Notes: a model not told the origin generated them from the letters alone. Positions 14,631 through 23,715 are shown, counted from the stretch's first letter. The stretch: 64,000 nucleotides of DNA from AP-15 sp035538335 (GCA_035538335.1 DATLKN010000033.1:62001-126000), one strand, 5' to 3'. Numbers and translations: made by a program.

Positions 14631-17354
14631 ATGGCAAAGCGTATGCTCATCGACGCCACTCACCCGGAAGAGACGCGGGTGGTGGTGCTCAGCGGCAATC
14701 GTCTCGACGAATTCGATTTCGAATCCTCGACCAAAAAGCAGGTAAAGGGAAACATCTATCTCGCGAAGGTCACGCGCGTCGAGCCTTCGCTGCAGGCCGC
14801 GTTCGTCGATTACGGCGGCAACCGGCATGGCTTTCTGCCGTTCAGCGAAATCCATTCCGACTATTATCGAATTCCGGTCAGCGACCGCGCGCCGCCGGAT
14901 CGAAACGGCGGCGAAACCGAGACGTCCGAACCGGCCGCCTGGTATGGCGCCGCGGCGGCGGGCGAGGAGGAGGCTGGCGTGCCGATCGAGGCGGCGCTGC
15001 CCGAGCCCGTCGCCCTGCCGGCCGCGCTGCAAGCGGCCGAAGCGGAGGAGCCCCTCGATTCGGTGCCGATGGAGGCGGCCGTCGCGGACGAGCCCCTGGC
15101 ATCCGACGCCTTCGTCCATGAAGACCGCAACGGGGCGCCGGAGGCGGAAGACGGCGAGTTGCCCGCGGAGCGGCCGTTCGAACCTTCGGAACCCGCGGCC
15201 GGCCTCGCCGAGGCCTCGCCGGAGGAAATCGTCACGGCTGCGGTCGAAAGCGCGCCGAGCCGGCTCGACGGCAATGGCGAAGCCGTCGAGGCCGAGAGCG
15301 TCGAGACGCTCGGCGGCGACGAGATAGAGGAGGCGCAGCGGCAGCGCTCGCGCGCGACCCGTCACTACAAGATCCAGGAGGTGATCAAGCGGCGGCAGAT
15401 CATGCTGGTCCAGGTCACCAAGGAAGAGCGCGGCAACAAGGGCGCGGCGCTCACCACCTATCTCTCGCTCGCCGGGCGTTATTGCGTGCTGATGCCGAAC
15501 ACCGGGCGCGGCGGCGGCGTGTCGCGCAAGATCACGAGCCTCGGCGACCGCCGGCGCCTCAAGGAGGTGCTCGAAGACCTCGACCTGCCGGAGGGCATGG
15601 GCGTAATCGTCCGCACCGCCGGCAGCGAGCGCTCGAAGGCCGAGATCAAGCGCGACTACGAATACCTGTTGCGGCTGTGGAACGAGATCCGCGAGCTGAC
15701 GCTGCGTTCGACCGCGCCGGCCCTCATTTACGAGGAAGGCAACCTGATCAAGCGGGCGATCCGCGACCTCTATACGCGCGACATCGACGAGGTGCTGGTC
15801 GAGGGCGAAGAGGGCTACCGCACGGCAAAGGCCTTTATGAAGATGCTGATGCCGAGCCACGCCAAGCGCGTCCAGCCCTACCGCGACCCGCAGGTCGGCC
15901 TGTTGCACCGCTTTCAGGTCGAAGGCCAGATCGACGCCATTCATTCGCCCACCGTGCAATTGCGCTCGGGCGGTTATGTCGTCATCAACCAGACCGAGGC
16001 GCTCGTCGCGATCGACGTCAATTCGGGGCGCGCGACGCGCGAGCGCAACATCGAAGAGACGGCGCTGCGCACCAATCTCGAAGCGGCCGAGGAGATCGCC
16101 CGGCAATTGCGGCTGCGAGACCTCGCGGGGCTCATCGTTATCGACTTCATCGATATGGAGGAGCCGCGCAACAACGGCGCAGTCGAGCGGCGACTGAAGG
16201 AGGCGCTGAAAAACGACCGGGCGCGCATCCAGGTCGGCCGCATCAGCCCGTTCGGCCTGTTGGAGATGTCGCGGCAGCGGCTGCGCCCCTCGCTCGTCGA
16301 AGCCTCGACGCAGCCCTGCCCGCATTGCGGCGGCACCGGCTTCATCCGCTCGACCGAATCGGCGGCGCTGCACGCGCTGCGCTCGATCGAAGAGGAGGGG
16401 ATCCGCCGGCGCGCGGCGGAGATCTGCGTCTACGTGCCGACCGCGATCGCGCTCTATATCCTCAACCAGAAGCGCGACTCGCTGGTGCAGATCGAGGCGC
16501 GCTATGGGCTGCGCGTGACGCTGGCGCGCGACGACAGCCTGATCCCTCCGGCGTTCCGGCTCGAACGCGTGCGTGCGGCCGCGCCCGGCGAGCTTCCGAC
16601 CGCCGGCTTTGCGCCCTTGTCGCAAGTCGTCGCCGAGGAAGCGGACGAGGAGGAGGAAGAAGAAGCGGCCGAGGCGCCGCGATCGGAGCGCCGCGAAGCG
16701 CCGGAGGAGGAAGAGCGCAGCCGCCGGCGCCGCCGTCGGCGGCGGCGGCGGCCGGAGGAGGAACCGGCGCGCGCCGCGCGGCCGGCGGTGCGGCGAGCGG
16801 CGGCGGAAGCGGTTCCGGCGGAGGAGCCGGACGACGGAGCGCCGGGAGAGCCCGGCGTCGAGCGCGAGGCCGGCGAATCGGCCGGCGACGCCGGCAAGGC
16901 GCGACGGCGTCGCGGCCGGCGCGGCGGCCGGCGTCGCAGCCGGCGCGAGGGCGATTTCGAGGGAGCGGCGGAAGTGCTGCGGCCCGCCGCCGACGCCGTC
17001 GAGATTCTGCCGGCCGCCGATTTCGCCGAGGCGCCCGAGCCCGAACCGGCGCTCGCGGCAGCCGGATGGGGCAGCGAGGAAGACGAGCGCGGGATCGAGA
17101 CCGCGAGCCTGCCGGCGCTCGCCGGCGAGGGCGGCCGGGCGGCCGAGCCCGAATACGCCGAGGCGCTGCCGGAAAGTCTGCCGACCGGGGAGGCCGAAGA
17201 GGGGGTGCCGTTCCCCGAGGCGGGTGAGCCGGAGCACACGGCGGCGCAGCCCGCCGAGCCGGAGCCGGAGCGCGTCGCCGCCTACCCGGTCACGACGGTC
17301 GGCGAACGGCCGGAGAAACCACGCAAGGGCTGGTGGCGGCGGCTCGCGCCGTAG
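14631..17354 (+). CDS. rne: ribonuclease E/G
   Basis: 907 residues: the endoribonuclease that cleaves single-stranded AU-rich RNA and organises the degradosome. The S1 domain (about residues 36-80) is interrupted by an acidic Glu/Ala/Pro-rich insert of about 155 residues before it resumes at HYKIQEVIKRRQ, as in other alphaproteobacteria. Catalytic acids lie in VAIDVNSG and VIDFIDMEE. The zinc-link motif is CPHCGGTG. From about residue 660 the tail is low-complexity Glu/Arg/Ala with an RRRRRRRRRR block and RRRRGRRGGRRR, likely RNA- and partner-binding. The start is MAKRMLIDATHPEETRV with GGAG ten bases upstream. Followed by a GC-rich hairpin repeat. Confidence 0.96.
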   Translation: MAKRMLIDATHPEETRVVVLSGNRLDEFDFESSTKKQVKGNIYLAKVTRVEPSLQAAFVDYGGNRHGFLPFSEIHSDYYRIPVSDRAPPDRNGGETETSEPAAWYGAAAAGEEEAGVPIEAALPEPVALPAALQAAEAEEPLDSVPMEAAVADEPLASDAFVHEDRNGAPEAEDGELPAERPFEPSEPAAGLAEASPEEIVTAAVESAPSRLDGNGEAVEAESVETLGGDEIEEAQRQRSRATRHYKIQEVIKRRQIMLVQVTKEERGNKGAALTTYLSLAGRYCVLMPNTGRGGGVSRKITSLGDRRRLKEVLEDLDLPEGMGVIVRTAGSERSKAEIKRDYEYLLRLWNEIRELTLRSTAPALIYEEGNLIKRAIRDLYTRDIDEVLVEGEEGYRTAKAFMKMLMPSHAKRVQPYRDPQVGLLHRFQVEGQIDAIHSPTVQLRSGGYVVINQTEALVAIDVNSGRATRERNIEETALRTNLEAAEEIARQLRLRDLAGLIVIDFIDMEEPRNNGAVERRLKEALKNDRARIQVGRISPFGLLEMSRQRLRPSLVEASTQPCPHCGGTGFIRSTESAALHALRSIEEEGIRRRAAEICVYVPTAIALYILNQKRDSLVQIEARYGLRVTLARDDSLIPPAFRLERVRAAAPGELPTAGFAPLSQVVAEEADEEEEEEAAEAPRSERREAPEEEERSRRRRRRRRRRPEEEPARAARPAVRRAAAEAVPAEEPDDGAPGEPGVEREAGESAGDAGKARRRRGRRGGRRRSRREGDFEGAAEVLRPAADAVEILPAADFAEAPEPEPALAAAGWGSEEDERGIETASLPALAGEGGRAAEPEYAEALPESLPTGEAEEGVPFPEAGEPEHTAAQPAEPEPERVAAYPVTTVGERPEKPRKGWWRRLAP

Positions 17355-17377
17355 TCGGCCGAACCCGGTGCCCGTTG

Positions 17378-17450
17378 CCTCTCACACCTTCCCGTTGCGC
17401 GGGTCCCTCCCGCTCCCCGCAGGCGGGGAGAGGGGCCGGGGTGAGGGGCT
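17378..17450. repeat. GC-rich hairpin repeat, copy 2
   Basis: Follows the rne stop. The 8-bp stem CTCCCCGC (17413-17420) pairs with GCGGGGAG (17423-17430). The flanks share the C-run/G-run layout and a GTGAGGGGCT end with the block at 715-790. It may terminate rne transcripts. The rest of 17355-17580 shows no other feature. Confidence 0.5.
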
Positions 17451-17580
17451 TCCGGTGGCCGGGCGTCGAGGTCGATCATCGGGAAGATCGCGCGGCGGGG
17501 GTTTTGCCCTCGCGGCGCCGCATTCTTGAGGCATATTGAGCATCGGGCGTTCGCGCTCCCGTCTTCGAGGGCTGCACTCC

Positions 17581-18936
17581 GTGTCCCTGCGTCTTGTTCT
17601 TCGGACGGCGGCATTCGCCGTGCTCTCGACACTGCTTTTCGCGCCGGCTGCGATGGCCGCCGGGGGCTTGATCCGCGACACCGAGATCGAGGCCGACATC
17701 CATCGCATGATGACGCCGGTATGGGACGCAGCCGGGCTCGACCCCGACGCGGTGCACGTCTATCTGCTCGACGACGACCAGATCAATTCCTTCGTCGCCG
17801 GCGGCCAGAACATCTTCATCAATACCGGCCTCGTCAGGCGGGCGAAGACGCCGAACATGCTGATCGGCGTCTTGGCGCATGAGAGCGGTCATATCGCGCT
17901 CGGCCATCTGACGCGCGCCGCCGAGGCGATGAAGAACGCCAGCATCGAGGGAATCGTCGCGATGGTGCTGGGCGCGGCCGCGGCCGTTGCCAGCCACAGC
18001 GACGAGGGCGGCGCGGCGATGCTGCCGGGCGCCCTCGTCGCCGAGCGCGCCTGGCTCAGATATTCGGTGACCCAGGAAGCCTCGGCCGACGAGGCCGCGC
18101 TCGGCTATCTCGACCGCACCCATCAATCGGCCCGCGGCCTGCTCAAATTTTTCGAGAGGCTGCAGACCGAAGAGCTCCTCGAGGGCGAACATCTCAACCC
18201 CTATCTGCGAGACCATCCGCTGACCTCGCAGCGCATCGAGTATGTACGCGAGCACGTCGCCCATTCCCCTTATTCGAACGTGTCCGACCCGCCGCAGTAC
18301 GTGGCGATGCTGAAGCTGATTAAGATGAAGCTCGCCGCCTTCCTGTCGCCGCCCGGCACGATGCTCGCCCGCTACCCGGCGAGCGACAACTCGCTGCTCG
18401 CGCGCTACGCGCGGGCGATCGCCTATTACCGCATCCCCGAGCTCGACAAGGCGCTGCCGATCGTCGACGGGCTGATCCGCGATCATCCGCACAATCCGTT
18501 TTTCGAGGAGCTGAAAGGGCAGATGCTGTTCGAGAACGGCCGCGTCAAGGAAGCGATCGCGCCTTACGACGCCGCCGTGCGACTCGACCCCGGCGCGCCG
18601 CTCTTACGCATCTCGCGCGCGCAGGTCTATATCGAATCGCAGCAACCGCAACTCGACAAGACTGCGATCGCCGATCTCAAGGAGGCGCTGCGCAGCGAGG
18701 ACAAGGACAACCAGGCTTGGCATCTTCTGGCGATCGCCTATGGGCGCGACGGCCAGAAAGGCGAGGCGGCCCTGGCGCTCGCCGAAGAGGCGCTCGCCGC
18801 CGGCAAGAAGCGGGACACGCTGATGGAGGCCGCACGCGCCGAAGGCCTGCTGCCGAAGACTTCCACCTCCTATGCCCGCGCCGAGGAGATCAAACGCGAG
18901 GCGAGGGAACTGAAGGAACGCAAAGTCGGCGATTGA
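17581..18936 (+). CDS. M48-family metalloprotease with TPR tail, BepA-like
   Basis: 451 residues from GTG 17581, chosen because it begins a clean signal peptide cleaved near PAAMA. The zinc site is H100-E-S-G-H104 with Glu166 in TQEASADEAAL. TPR-like helices fill about residues 285-440. This is the BepA/LoiP type that edits or degrades outer-membrane proteins in the periplasm. An in-frame TTG at 17536 is possible but would spoil the signal peptide. A DsbA-like gene follows 56 bases downstream, so both may serve envelope protein quality control. The family is sure; the exact role is inferred. Confidence 0.9.
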   Translation: MSLRLVLRTAAFAVLSTLLFAPAAMAAGGLIRDTEIEADIHRMMTPVWDAAGLDPDAVHVYLLDDDQINSFVAGGQNIFINTGLVRRAKTPNMLIGVLAHESGHIALGHLTRAAEAMKNASIEGIVAMVLGAAAAVASHSDEGGAAMLPGALVAERAWLRYSVTQEASADEAALGYLDRTHQSARGLLKFFERLQTEELLEGEHLNPYLRDHPLTSQRIEYVREHVAHSPYSNVSDPPQYVAMLKLIKMKLAAFLSPPGTMLARYPASDNSLLARYARAIAYYRIPELDKALPIVDGLIRDHPHNPFFEELKGQMLFENGRVKEAIAPYDAAVRLDPGAPLLRISRAQVYIESQQPQLDKTAIADLKEALRSEDKDNQAWHLLAIAYGRDGQKGEAALALAEEALAAGKKRDTLMEAARAEGLLPKTSTSYARAEEIKREARELKERKVGD

Positions 18937-18992
18937 CAGCTCCGCGTCGGACTGCTCTATCGGCTGCGATTTTGCAAGGAGTGACGATCATC

Positions 18993-19739
18993 ATGCCGGT
19001 GCGCGCGCTGTTTGCCGCCTGGGCGCTATTGCTGTTCTGCGCGGCTTCGCCGGCCGCGCCCGCTCGGGCGCAGGAGATGTCGCCACAGCAGCGGCGGACG
19101 ATCGAAGGCATAGTTCACGACTACCTGCTGAACAACCCGCAGGTTCTGATCGACGCGCTGCGCTCGGCCGAACGCAAACTCGACAGCGACGCTAAGGAGA
19201 AGGCCGCCTCGACGATCGCGGACCGGCGCAGCGAGATCTTCGACGATCCGGCGACCCCGGTCGGCGGCAACAAACACGGCGACATCTCGCTGGTCGAGTT
19301 CTTCGACTATCAGTGTCCCTATTGCAAACACGTGCAGCCTTCGCTCGAGCGGCTGGCGAAAAAGGACAAGGGGCTGCGCCTCGTCTACAAGGAATTCCCG
19401 ATCCTCGGGCCGGTCTCGGTCGTCGCCGCCCGCGCCGCGCTCGCCGCCCGGCTGCAGGGTAAATACGACACCTTCCACGCCGCGATGATGGCGCGCACCG
19501 GCCATCTCGCCGACGACACGGTCTATGAAGTCGCCGCCTCGGTCGGGATCGACGTGGCGCGTCTCAAGCGCGACATGACCTCGCCGCAGATCGCGGCCGA
19601 TCTGAAGGCCAACCGGGCGCTCGCCCGCAAGCTCGACATCACCGGCACGCCGGCCTTCGTGATCGGCCACCGCATCATTCCGGGAGCGGTCAGCCTCGAC
19701 GATCTGCGGCAGCTGGTCGCCGACGCGCGCAAAGGCTGA
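18993..19739 (+). CDS. DsbA-family thiol-disulfide oxidoreductase
   Basis: 248 residues with a signal peptide ending near PARAQ, an N-terminal helical (oligomerisation-like) segment at 28-80, and a thioredoxin fold with active site C108-P-Y-C111 in FFDYQCPYCKHV and cis-Pro in TGTPAFVIG (about residue 220). The layout resembles the Com1/ScsC/BdbD-like periplasmic oxidoreductases. AGGAG lies 11 bases before the ATG; a GTG at 18981 in the same frame is an alternative. It is probably in one transcript with the upstream metalloprotease and is followed by a dispersed repeat. Confidence 0.9.
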   Translation: MPVRALFAAWALLLFCAASPAAPARAQEMSPQQRRTIEGIVHDYLLNNPQVLIDALRSAERKLDSDAKEKAASTIADRRSEIFDDPATPVGGNKHGDISLVEFFDYQCPYCKHVQPSLERLAKKDKGLRLVYKEFPILGPVSVVAARAALAARLQGKYDTFHAAMMARTGHLADDTVYEVAASVGIDVARLKRDMTSPQIAADLKANRALARKLDITGTPAFVIGHRIIPGAVSLDDLRQLVADARKG

Positions 19740-19756
19740 GCGGCGCCGTACACGCT

Positions 19757-19823
19757 GTCGTTGCGAGGCGCCGCAGGCGCCGCGGCAATCTCGTTGAAAT
19801 TGCTTCGCTGCGCGCGCAACGAC
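19757..19823. repeat. 67-bp dispersed inverted-repeat element, copy B
   Basis: Begins GTCGTTGCGAG and ends GCGCAACGAC, with the same GGCGCC-GGCGCCGCGG core as copy A. It lies between convergent dsbA-like and maiA genes. Confidence 0.7.
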
Positions 19824-19838
19824 GAGCGGGGCGATGCC

Positions 19839-20480
19839 TCAAGCCTCGAAATCGGGCTGCTGCGAAGGGTGGGCGGCGGCGAAAGGTGCGAGCGCCATGC
19901 ATGCTGCGTGAATCCGCTCGATCGTCGGATAGGGCGTCATGTCGAGGCGGTAACGCTCCGCGTTGACTACTTGCGGAACGAGTGCAACGTCGGCGAACCC
20001 CGGCCGGTCGCCGTGACAAAACCGCCCGGTGCGCGGGTCTCGGGCGAGCAGCCGCTCGAGCGCCTCGAACCCAGTCGCGATCCAGTGGTTGTACCAGGCG
20101 GCGACCGCCGCCTCGTCATGGCCGAGCGGGCGCAGCAGATAGCGCAGCACGCGCAGATTGTTGATCGGGTGGATGTCGCAGGCGACGATCTCGGCCAGCG
20201 CCCGCACGCGGGCGCGCTCCGCCGGCTGCGACGGCAGCAGCGGCGGTTCGGGATGCGTCTCGTCGAGGTATTCGATGATCGCCAGCGACTGGATCAGCAG
20301 CTCGCCGCCCTCCTCGAGCGCCGGCACCAGACCTTGCGGGTTGACGGCCAGATAATCTTTCTTGCGCTGGTCGTTGCGGCGCAGGTGAATGAACGCCTGC
20401 TCGTAAGCAAGGCCTTTGAGATTGAGCGCGATGCGCACGCGAAAAGCGGCCGAAGAGCGAAAAAAACCATAGAGCTTCAT
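19839..20480 (-). CDS. maiA: maleylacetoacetate isomerase (zeta-class GST)
   Basis: 213 residues. It converts maleylacetoacetate to fumarylacetoacetate with glutathione in tyrosine/homogentisate breakdown. The N-terminal thioredoxin fold opens with LYGFFRSSAAFRVRIALNLK, the zeta-class SSxxxRVR motif that positions glutathione. NPQGLVPAL and QSLAIIEYLDE follow. The C-terminal helical domain has DIHPINNLRVLRYL and GFADVALVPQ. No hmgA or fahA is adjacent, so it is an isolated copy; a general GST role cannot be excluded. Confidence 0.88.
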   Translation of the reverse strand: MKLYGFFRSSAAFRVRIALNLKGLAYEQAFIHLRRNDQRKKDYLAVNPQGLVPALEEGGELLIQSLAIIEYLDETHPEPPLLPSQPAERARVRALAEIVACDIHPINNLRVLRYLLRPLGHDEAAVAAWYNHWIATGFEALERLLARDPRTGRFCHGDRPGFADVALVPQVVNAERYRLDMTPYPTIERIHAACMALAPFAAAHPSQQPDFEA

Positions 20481-20615
20481 CGCGGCACCTGTCTGTGCGA
20501 ACGGCGCGTCGCGCCAGTATCGGCGAGCGCCCGGCGGGGTTCAAGCCGGCCTCGGAACGCCGTCCTGCGGTCGAATGTTGTCATGCAAGGTTAGAGAATT
20601 CGGTGAGGTGTTCCC

Positions 20616-21119
20616 ATGCGTGCGATCTCGATAGCGGCAGTCTCCGCGGCGGCGCTGCTGAGCGTTTCGGCTTATGCGCAGTCCCCGTCGACGACCCCCG
20701 GCGGCATGTCGCCGAGCCATCCCGCCACCGCCCCGGCCGCCGCCGCCAAGAAGCCGGTGCCGAACCCGTTGAAACAGGCCGATGTCTCGAAGATCACCGG
20801 CTCTGCCGTCTATGGCACCGACGGCAAGGAGATCGGCGACGTGACGACCGAGCTGATGCGGCCGGGCAGCAAGAAGATCGACCGGCTCGTCGTGCGCTCG
20901 GGCGGCATTCTCGGCATCGGCGGCCACCAGGTGGCGCTGCCGCTCGGCAAGTTCACCTGGGATTCGGCAAAGGGCGCCTTCACGGTCGATACGACCGCGC
21001 AAGCGGTGAAGTCGATGGCGGCGTGGAAAGGCTCGTCCTCGAGTTCGGCCTCGACCGCGGCCTCGGGAACGAGCTCGCTGCCGGCAAAATCGTCGGCGCC
21101 GACCAACGCCGGCCGATAG
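20616..21119 (+). CDS. secreted PRC-barrel domain protein
   Basis: 167 residues. The signal peptide ends near SAYAQ, followed by a Pro/Ala-rich linker. A PRC-barrel domain spans about residues 57-117 (ITGSAVYGTDGKEIGDV, VALPLGKFTW), and a Ser/Ala-rich tail ends the protein. GAGGTG precedes the ATG. PRC-barrel proteins occur in photosynthetic reaction centres (H subunit) and RimM; secreted ones in alphaproteobacteria have no settled role. No photosynthesis genes are in the window. Confidence 0.8.
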   Translation: MRAISIAAVSAAALLSVSAYAQSPSTTPGGMSPSHPATAPAAAAKKPVPNPLKQADVSKITGSAVYGTDGKEIGDVTTELMRPGSKKIDRLVVRSGGILGIGGHQVALPLGKFTWDSAKGAFTVDTTAQAVKSMAAWKGSSSSSASTAASGTSSLPAKSSAPTNAGR

Positions 21120-21230
21120 GCGGCGTAAACATTCGACGCGGGCCGCGGCGGCGCCGGCCGCAGCCGCCCGACGATTTCGCTATCGCGATGCTCTTGTCGG
21201 CGGCGAGCGGCCGCATTTAATGTCGCCGCC

Positions 21231-22175
21231 GTGCCGAGGGGCCGCATCGACAATCAGTGCGCCGCCATCCTGCTCGCCGGTTTCGCCATGATGGCAAGCC
21301 TGGCGGCCGGGTGCGGCATTGTCGTGGCGCAGGATCTCGAGGCGCGCGAGGCGGCAGCGCGCCGAGCGCTGCTCGCTAGCCTGCCGCGCGACGCGGCGCA
21401 GCGGCTCTTCGGGCGCGAGAAAAGCGCGGCATCGGGCCCGCCCGAGGCAATCGGCGGCTATTCCCGCGGCTGCCTCGAAGGGGCGGTCGAGTTGCCGGCC
21501 GACGGACCGCACTGGGAGGTCATGCGCCCGTCGCGCGACCGCGCCTGGGGGCATCCGGCGTTGATCGGGTTTATCGAGCGCCTCGCGCAACGTTTGCCGG
21601 CCGCCGGCTGGCCGGGTCTGCTCGTCGGCGATATCGCGCAGCCGCGCGGCGGGCCGATGTTGACCGGCCACGAATCGCACCAGATCGGGCTTGACGCCGA
21701 TATCTGGCTGACGCCGATGCCGCCGCGGCGCCTCTCCGCCGCCGAACGCGAGGAGATGTCGGCCGAGAACGTCGTCGCCGCCGATGGCGAGGACGTCGAC
21801 CGGGCGGTCTGGTCGCCGCGCTACCGGCGGCTGCTCGAAGCCGCCGCGCGCCGCCCGCGCGTCGCCCGCGTCTTCGTCAACCCTGCGATCAAGCGCGCGC
21901 TTTGCCGGGAAGCCGGCGTCGATCGCGCCTGGCTCGACAAGATCCGCCCGTGGTGGGGCCACAAGACGCATTTCCACCTGCGCCTTGCATGTCCGGCCGG
22001 CGATCGGCTGTGCCGCAATCAATTGCCGCCGCCGCCGGGCGACGGCTGCGGCAAAGAGCTCGCCTGGTGGTTCACTCCGGCGGGCCGGCATCCGCCGGCC
22101 CGCCCTCCGAAAAAGCCGCTGCGCCTCGCCGATCTGCCGCGTGCCTGTGCCGCGCTCGCCGGCGGCAGAAAGTAA
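21231..22175 (+). CDS. mepA: penicillin-insensitive murein endopeptidase
   Basis: 314 residues, a LAS-family metallopeptidase that cuts D-alanyl-meso-diaminopimelate cross-links in peptidoglycan. Zinc/active-site signatures are GHESHQIGLDADIWL (residues 146-160) and WWGHKTHFHLRLACP (HxH). A hydrophobic N-terminus (about residues 10-33) should direct it to the periplasm. The start GTG 21231 is the only fit that leaves an n-region; no good ribosome site is visible. Paired Cys (for example CLEG, CREAG, CPAGDRLC, GDGC) suggest disulfides. A 30-bp perfect palindrome starts directly after the stop. Confidence 0.93.
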   Translation: MPRGRIDNQCAAILLAGFAMMASLAAGCGIVVAQDLEAREAAARRALLASLPRDAAQRLFGREKSAASGPPEAIGGYSRGCLEGAVELPADGPHWEVMRPSRDRAWGHPALIGFIERLAQRLPAAGWPGLLVGDIAQPRGGPMLTGHESHQIGLDADIWLTPMPPRRLSAAEREEMSAENVVAADGEDVDRAVWSPRYRRLLEAAARRPRVARVFVNPAIKRALCREAGVDRAWLDKIRPWWGHKTHFHLRLACPAGDRLCRNQLPPPPGDGCGKELAWWFTPAGRHPPARPPKKPLRLADLPRACAALAGGRK

Positions 22176-22205
22176 CAACGGCAGCCGCGATCGCGGCTGC
22201 CGTTG
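22176..22205. terminator. 30-bp perfect inverted repeat after mepA
   Basis: CAACGGCAGCCGCGA (22176-22190) is followed immediately by its exact reverse complement (22191-22205). It starts at the base after the mepA stop and faces the end of the convergent RTX-like gene (22231). It probably ends transcription from both sides, though there is no U-tract. Confidence 0.7.
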
Positions 22206-22230
22206 CGGCCTTCGGCCTCGCGGTCGGCGA

Positions 22231-23580
22231 TTACGAGAAGAAGTGGGCGGTGATGTGATTGACCCCGATCAAGGTGAGCTTGGTGCCGTCGGTGAGTGTG
22301 ATCGTCGTGTTGCCATGTTTCGTAATTGCGGTCTGCACCACCGCTCTGATCGTAGCCTTGTCTTCGCCGGCAAATTGGATCCGGTCGCCGTGGCCCAGCT
22401 TGAAACCGGTGATTGTGTCGTGGCCGCCGGCGGCTGTGTCCTGGAACAGCTCTTTGCGGCCTTTCCCGAAATTGAGCATCTCGGTGCCCGCGCCGCCGAC
22501 AAAAGTGTCGTGGCTGCCGCCGAACGCCGTCATGTTGGCGGCGCCCCCGATAATCGATTGGCTGCCCGCCGAACCGTCGATTGTCGTCGCGCCGCTGCCG
22601 GCCGTGATCGTGTCGCCGACGCCGCCCTTGATGCTCGTCGCCCCGCTGCCGCCGGTGATGCTCTGGTTGCCCGCGCCGCCCTTGATCGTCGTCGCGCCGC
22701 CGCCGCCGGTGATCGTGTCGCCGGCCGCGCCGGTGATCGTGGTCGTACCGTTGCCGCCGACGATCACGTCGTCCGCGGCGCCGAAGATCTGGTTGTTGCC
22801 GCTGTTGCCGCCGGTGATGGTGTCGAACTGAGCGCCATAGATCGTTGCCGAGCCGTCGCCGCCCGATATCTGAGCGAACGTCGCGTTGAACTTCGTGGCG
22901 TCGATCAGATTGCTGCCGCTGCCGCCGGTGACCGTGTCGCCGTCGGCGGCGTAGATCGTGTCGTTGCCGGTGCCGCCGGTGATGGAATTGCCAGCGCCGG
23001 CAAAGATCACCGTCGACCCGCCGCCGCCCGCGATCGTGTCGCCCTCCGCGCCATAGACGGTCGTAGCCCCTGCACCGCCGACGATCGAATCGAGCGCCGC
23101 GCCATACAGCACATTAGTGCCGCCGTCGCCGCCAATGATCGTCGTCAGCGGACTGCCGCCGCGAACCGTGCCGCCGCCGCTGCCGAGCTCCAGGAGATCG
23201 AGGCCCGTGCCGCCGACGATGAAGACCGGGGCGGTGCTGCCGATCAGCGTATCGTTGCCGCTGCCGCCGATCAGCGTGTCGACGGTCGGCCCGCCGGGAG
23301 TCGCGGCGCCGCCGCCCGCAGTCGTGTCGGTGATCGAGACGTTGCCGGAGACGACGTCGATGAGCTGGCCGTTATCGGCGATGACCACCACGCCCTGATA
23401 GCCTGCCGGAGTCTGAACATTGAAATCGGGCGAGCCGCTGTTTTCGGTGATCACCCAAAGGTTAAATTGGCCGGGTTGCGGCGGCGGCGGCGGGATAGTC
23501 GGGTCGGTCGTGACCTGGACGTTGGTATTTTCGCCCGTGCTGTTGCTGAATTTATATTGGCCACCGACCGGTGAAGACAT
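22231..23580 (-). CDS. RTX-like repeat protein, probable type I secretion substrate
   Basis: 449 residues with no N-terminal signal peptide. After a Pro-rich linker (IPPPPPQPGQF), about residues 115-400 are glycine-rich nonapeptide-like repeats. A few are canonical RTX (GGSGNDTLIG, GGTGNDTIYA). Most have Thr or Ser where the calcium-binding Asp should be (GGNGTTTITG, GGGGATTIKG, GGSGATSIKG). The C-terminus ITLTDGTKLTLIGVNHI followed by a hydrophobic FF-S end fits type I secretion targeting signals. The exporter ABC and HlyD genes lie at 28476-32097, so it is the likely cargo. Start MSSPVGG at 23580 follows AGGGGATTTCAG. The function after secretion is unknown; adhesin or surface-layer roles are typical. 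Confidence 0.85.
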   Translation of the reverse strand: MSSPVGGQYKFSNSTGENTNVQVTTDPTIPPPPPQPGQFNLWVITENSGSPDFNVQTPAGYQGVVVIADNGQLIDVVSGNVSITDTTAGGGAATPGGPTVDTLIGGSGNDTLIGSTAPVFIVGGTGLDLLELGSGGGTVRGGSPLTTIIGGDGGTNVLYGAALDSIVGGAGATTVYGAEGDTIAGGGGSTVIFAGAGNSITGGTGNDTIYAADGDTVTGGSGSNLIDATKFNATFAQISGGDGSATIYGAQFDTITGGNSGNNQIFGAADDVIVGGNGTTTITGAAGDTITGGGGATTIKGGAGNQSITGGSGATSIKGGVGDTITAGSGATTIDGSAGSQSIIGGAANMTAFGGSHDTFVGGAGTEMLNFGKGRKELFQDTAAGGHDTITGFKLGHGDRIQFAGEDKATIRAVVQTAITKHGNTTITLTDGTKLTLIGVNHITAHFFS

Positions 23581-23678
23581 TCTGAAATCCCCTGGAAGGA
23601 ATGCGACGAGATGAGCGGCAGCGTACAATGGTGCCGGGACGCAAAAAACATGATATTGGCTACATCGAGTTTCGATAT

Positions 23679-23715
23679 GTTACAGCCTGAATCGACATGG
23701 TTACGCAATAGTTAC
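23679..23715. promoter_or_regulatory. GTTAC direct repeats in the divergent RTX/glycosyltransferase promoter region
   Basis: GTTAC occurs at 23679, 23700 and 23711, spaced 21 and 11 bases, in an AT-richer stretch (23581-23795) between two divergent genes. Eleven-base phasing is typical of OmpR/PhoB-type binding sites, and such a regulator is encoded at 32133-32891. Inference only. Confidence 0.3.

Noticed and set aside
11668..14745. Open frame of over 1000 codons antisense to mrcA
   Set aside because: Low-complexity Arg/Asp-rich translation without motifs; mrcA on the other strand has all PBP1A motifs.
22480..23300. Tandem short repeats resembling a CRISPR array
   Set aside because: They are codon-level repeats of glycine-rich nonapeptides in the RTX-like gene, with no unique spacers.
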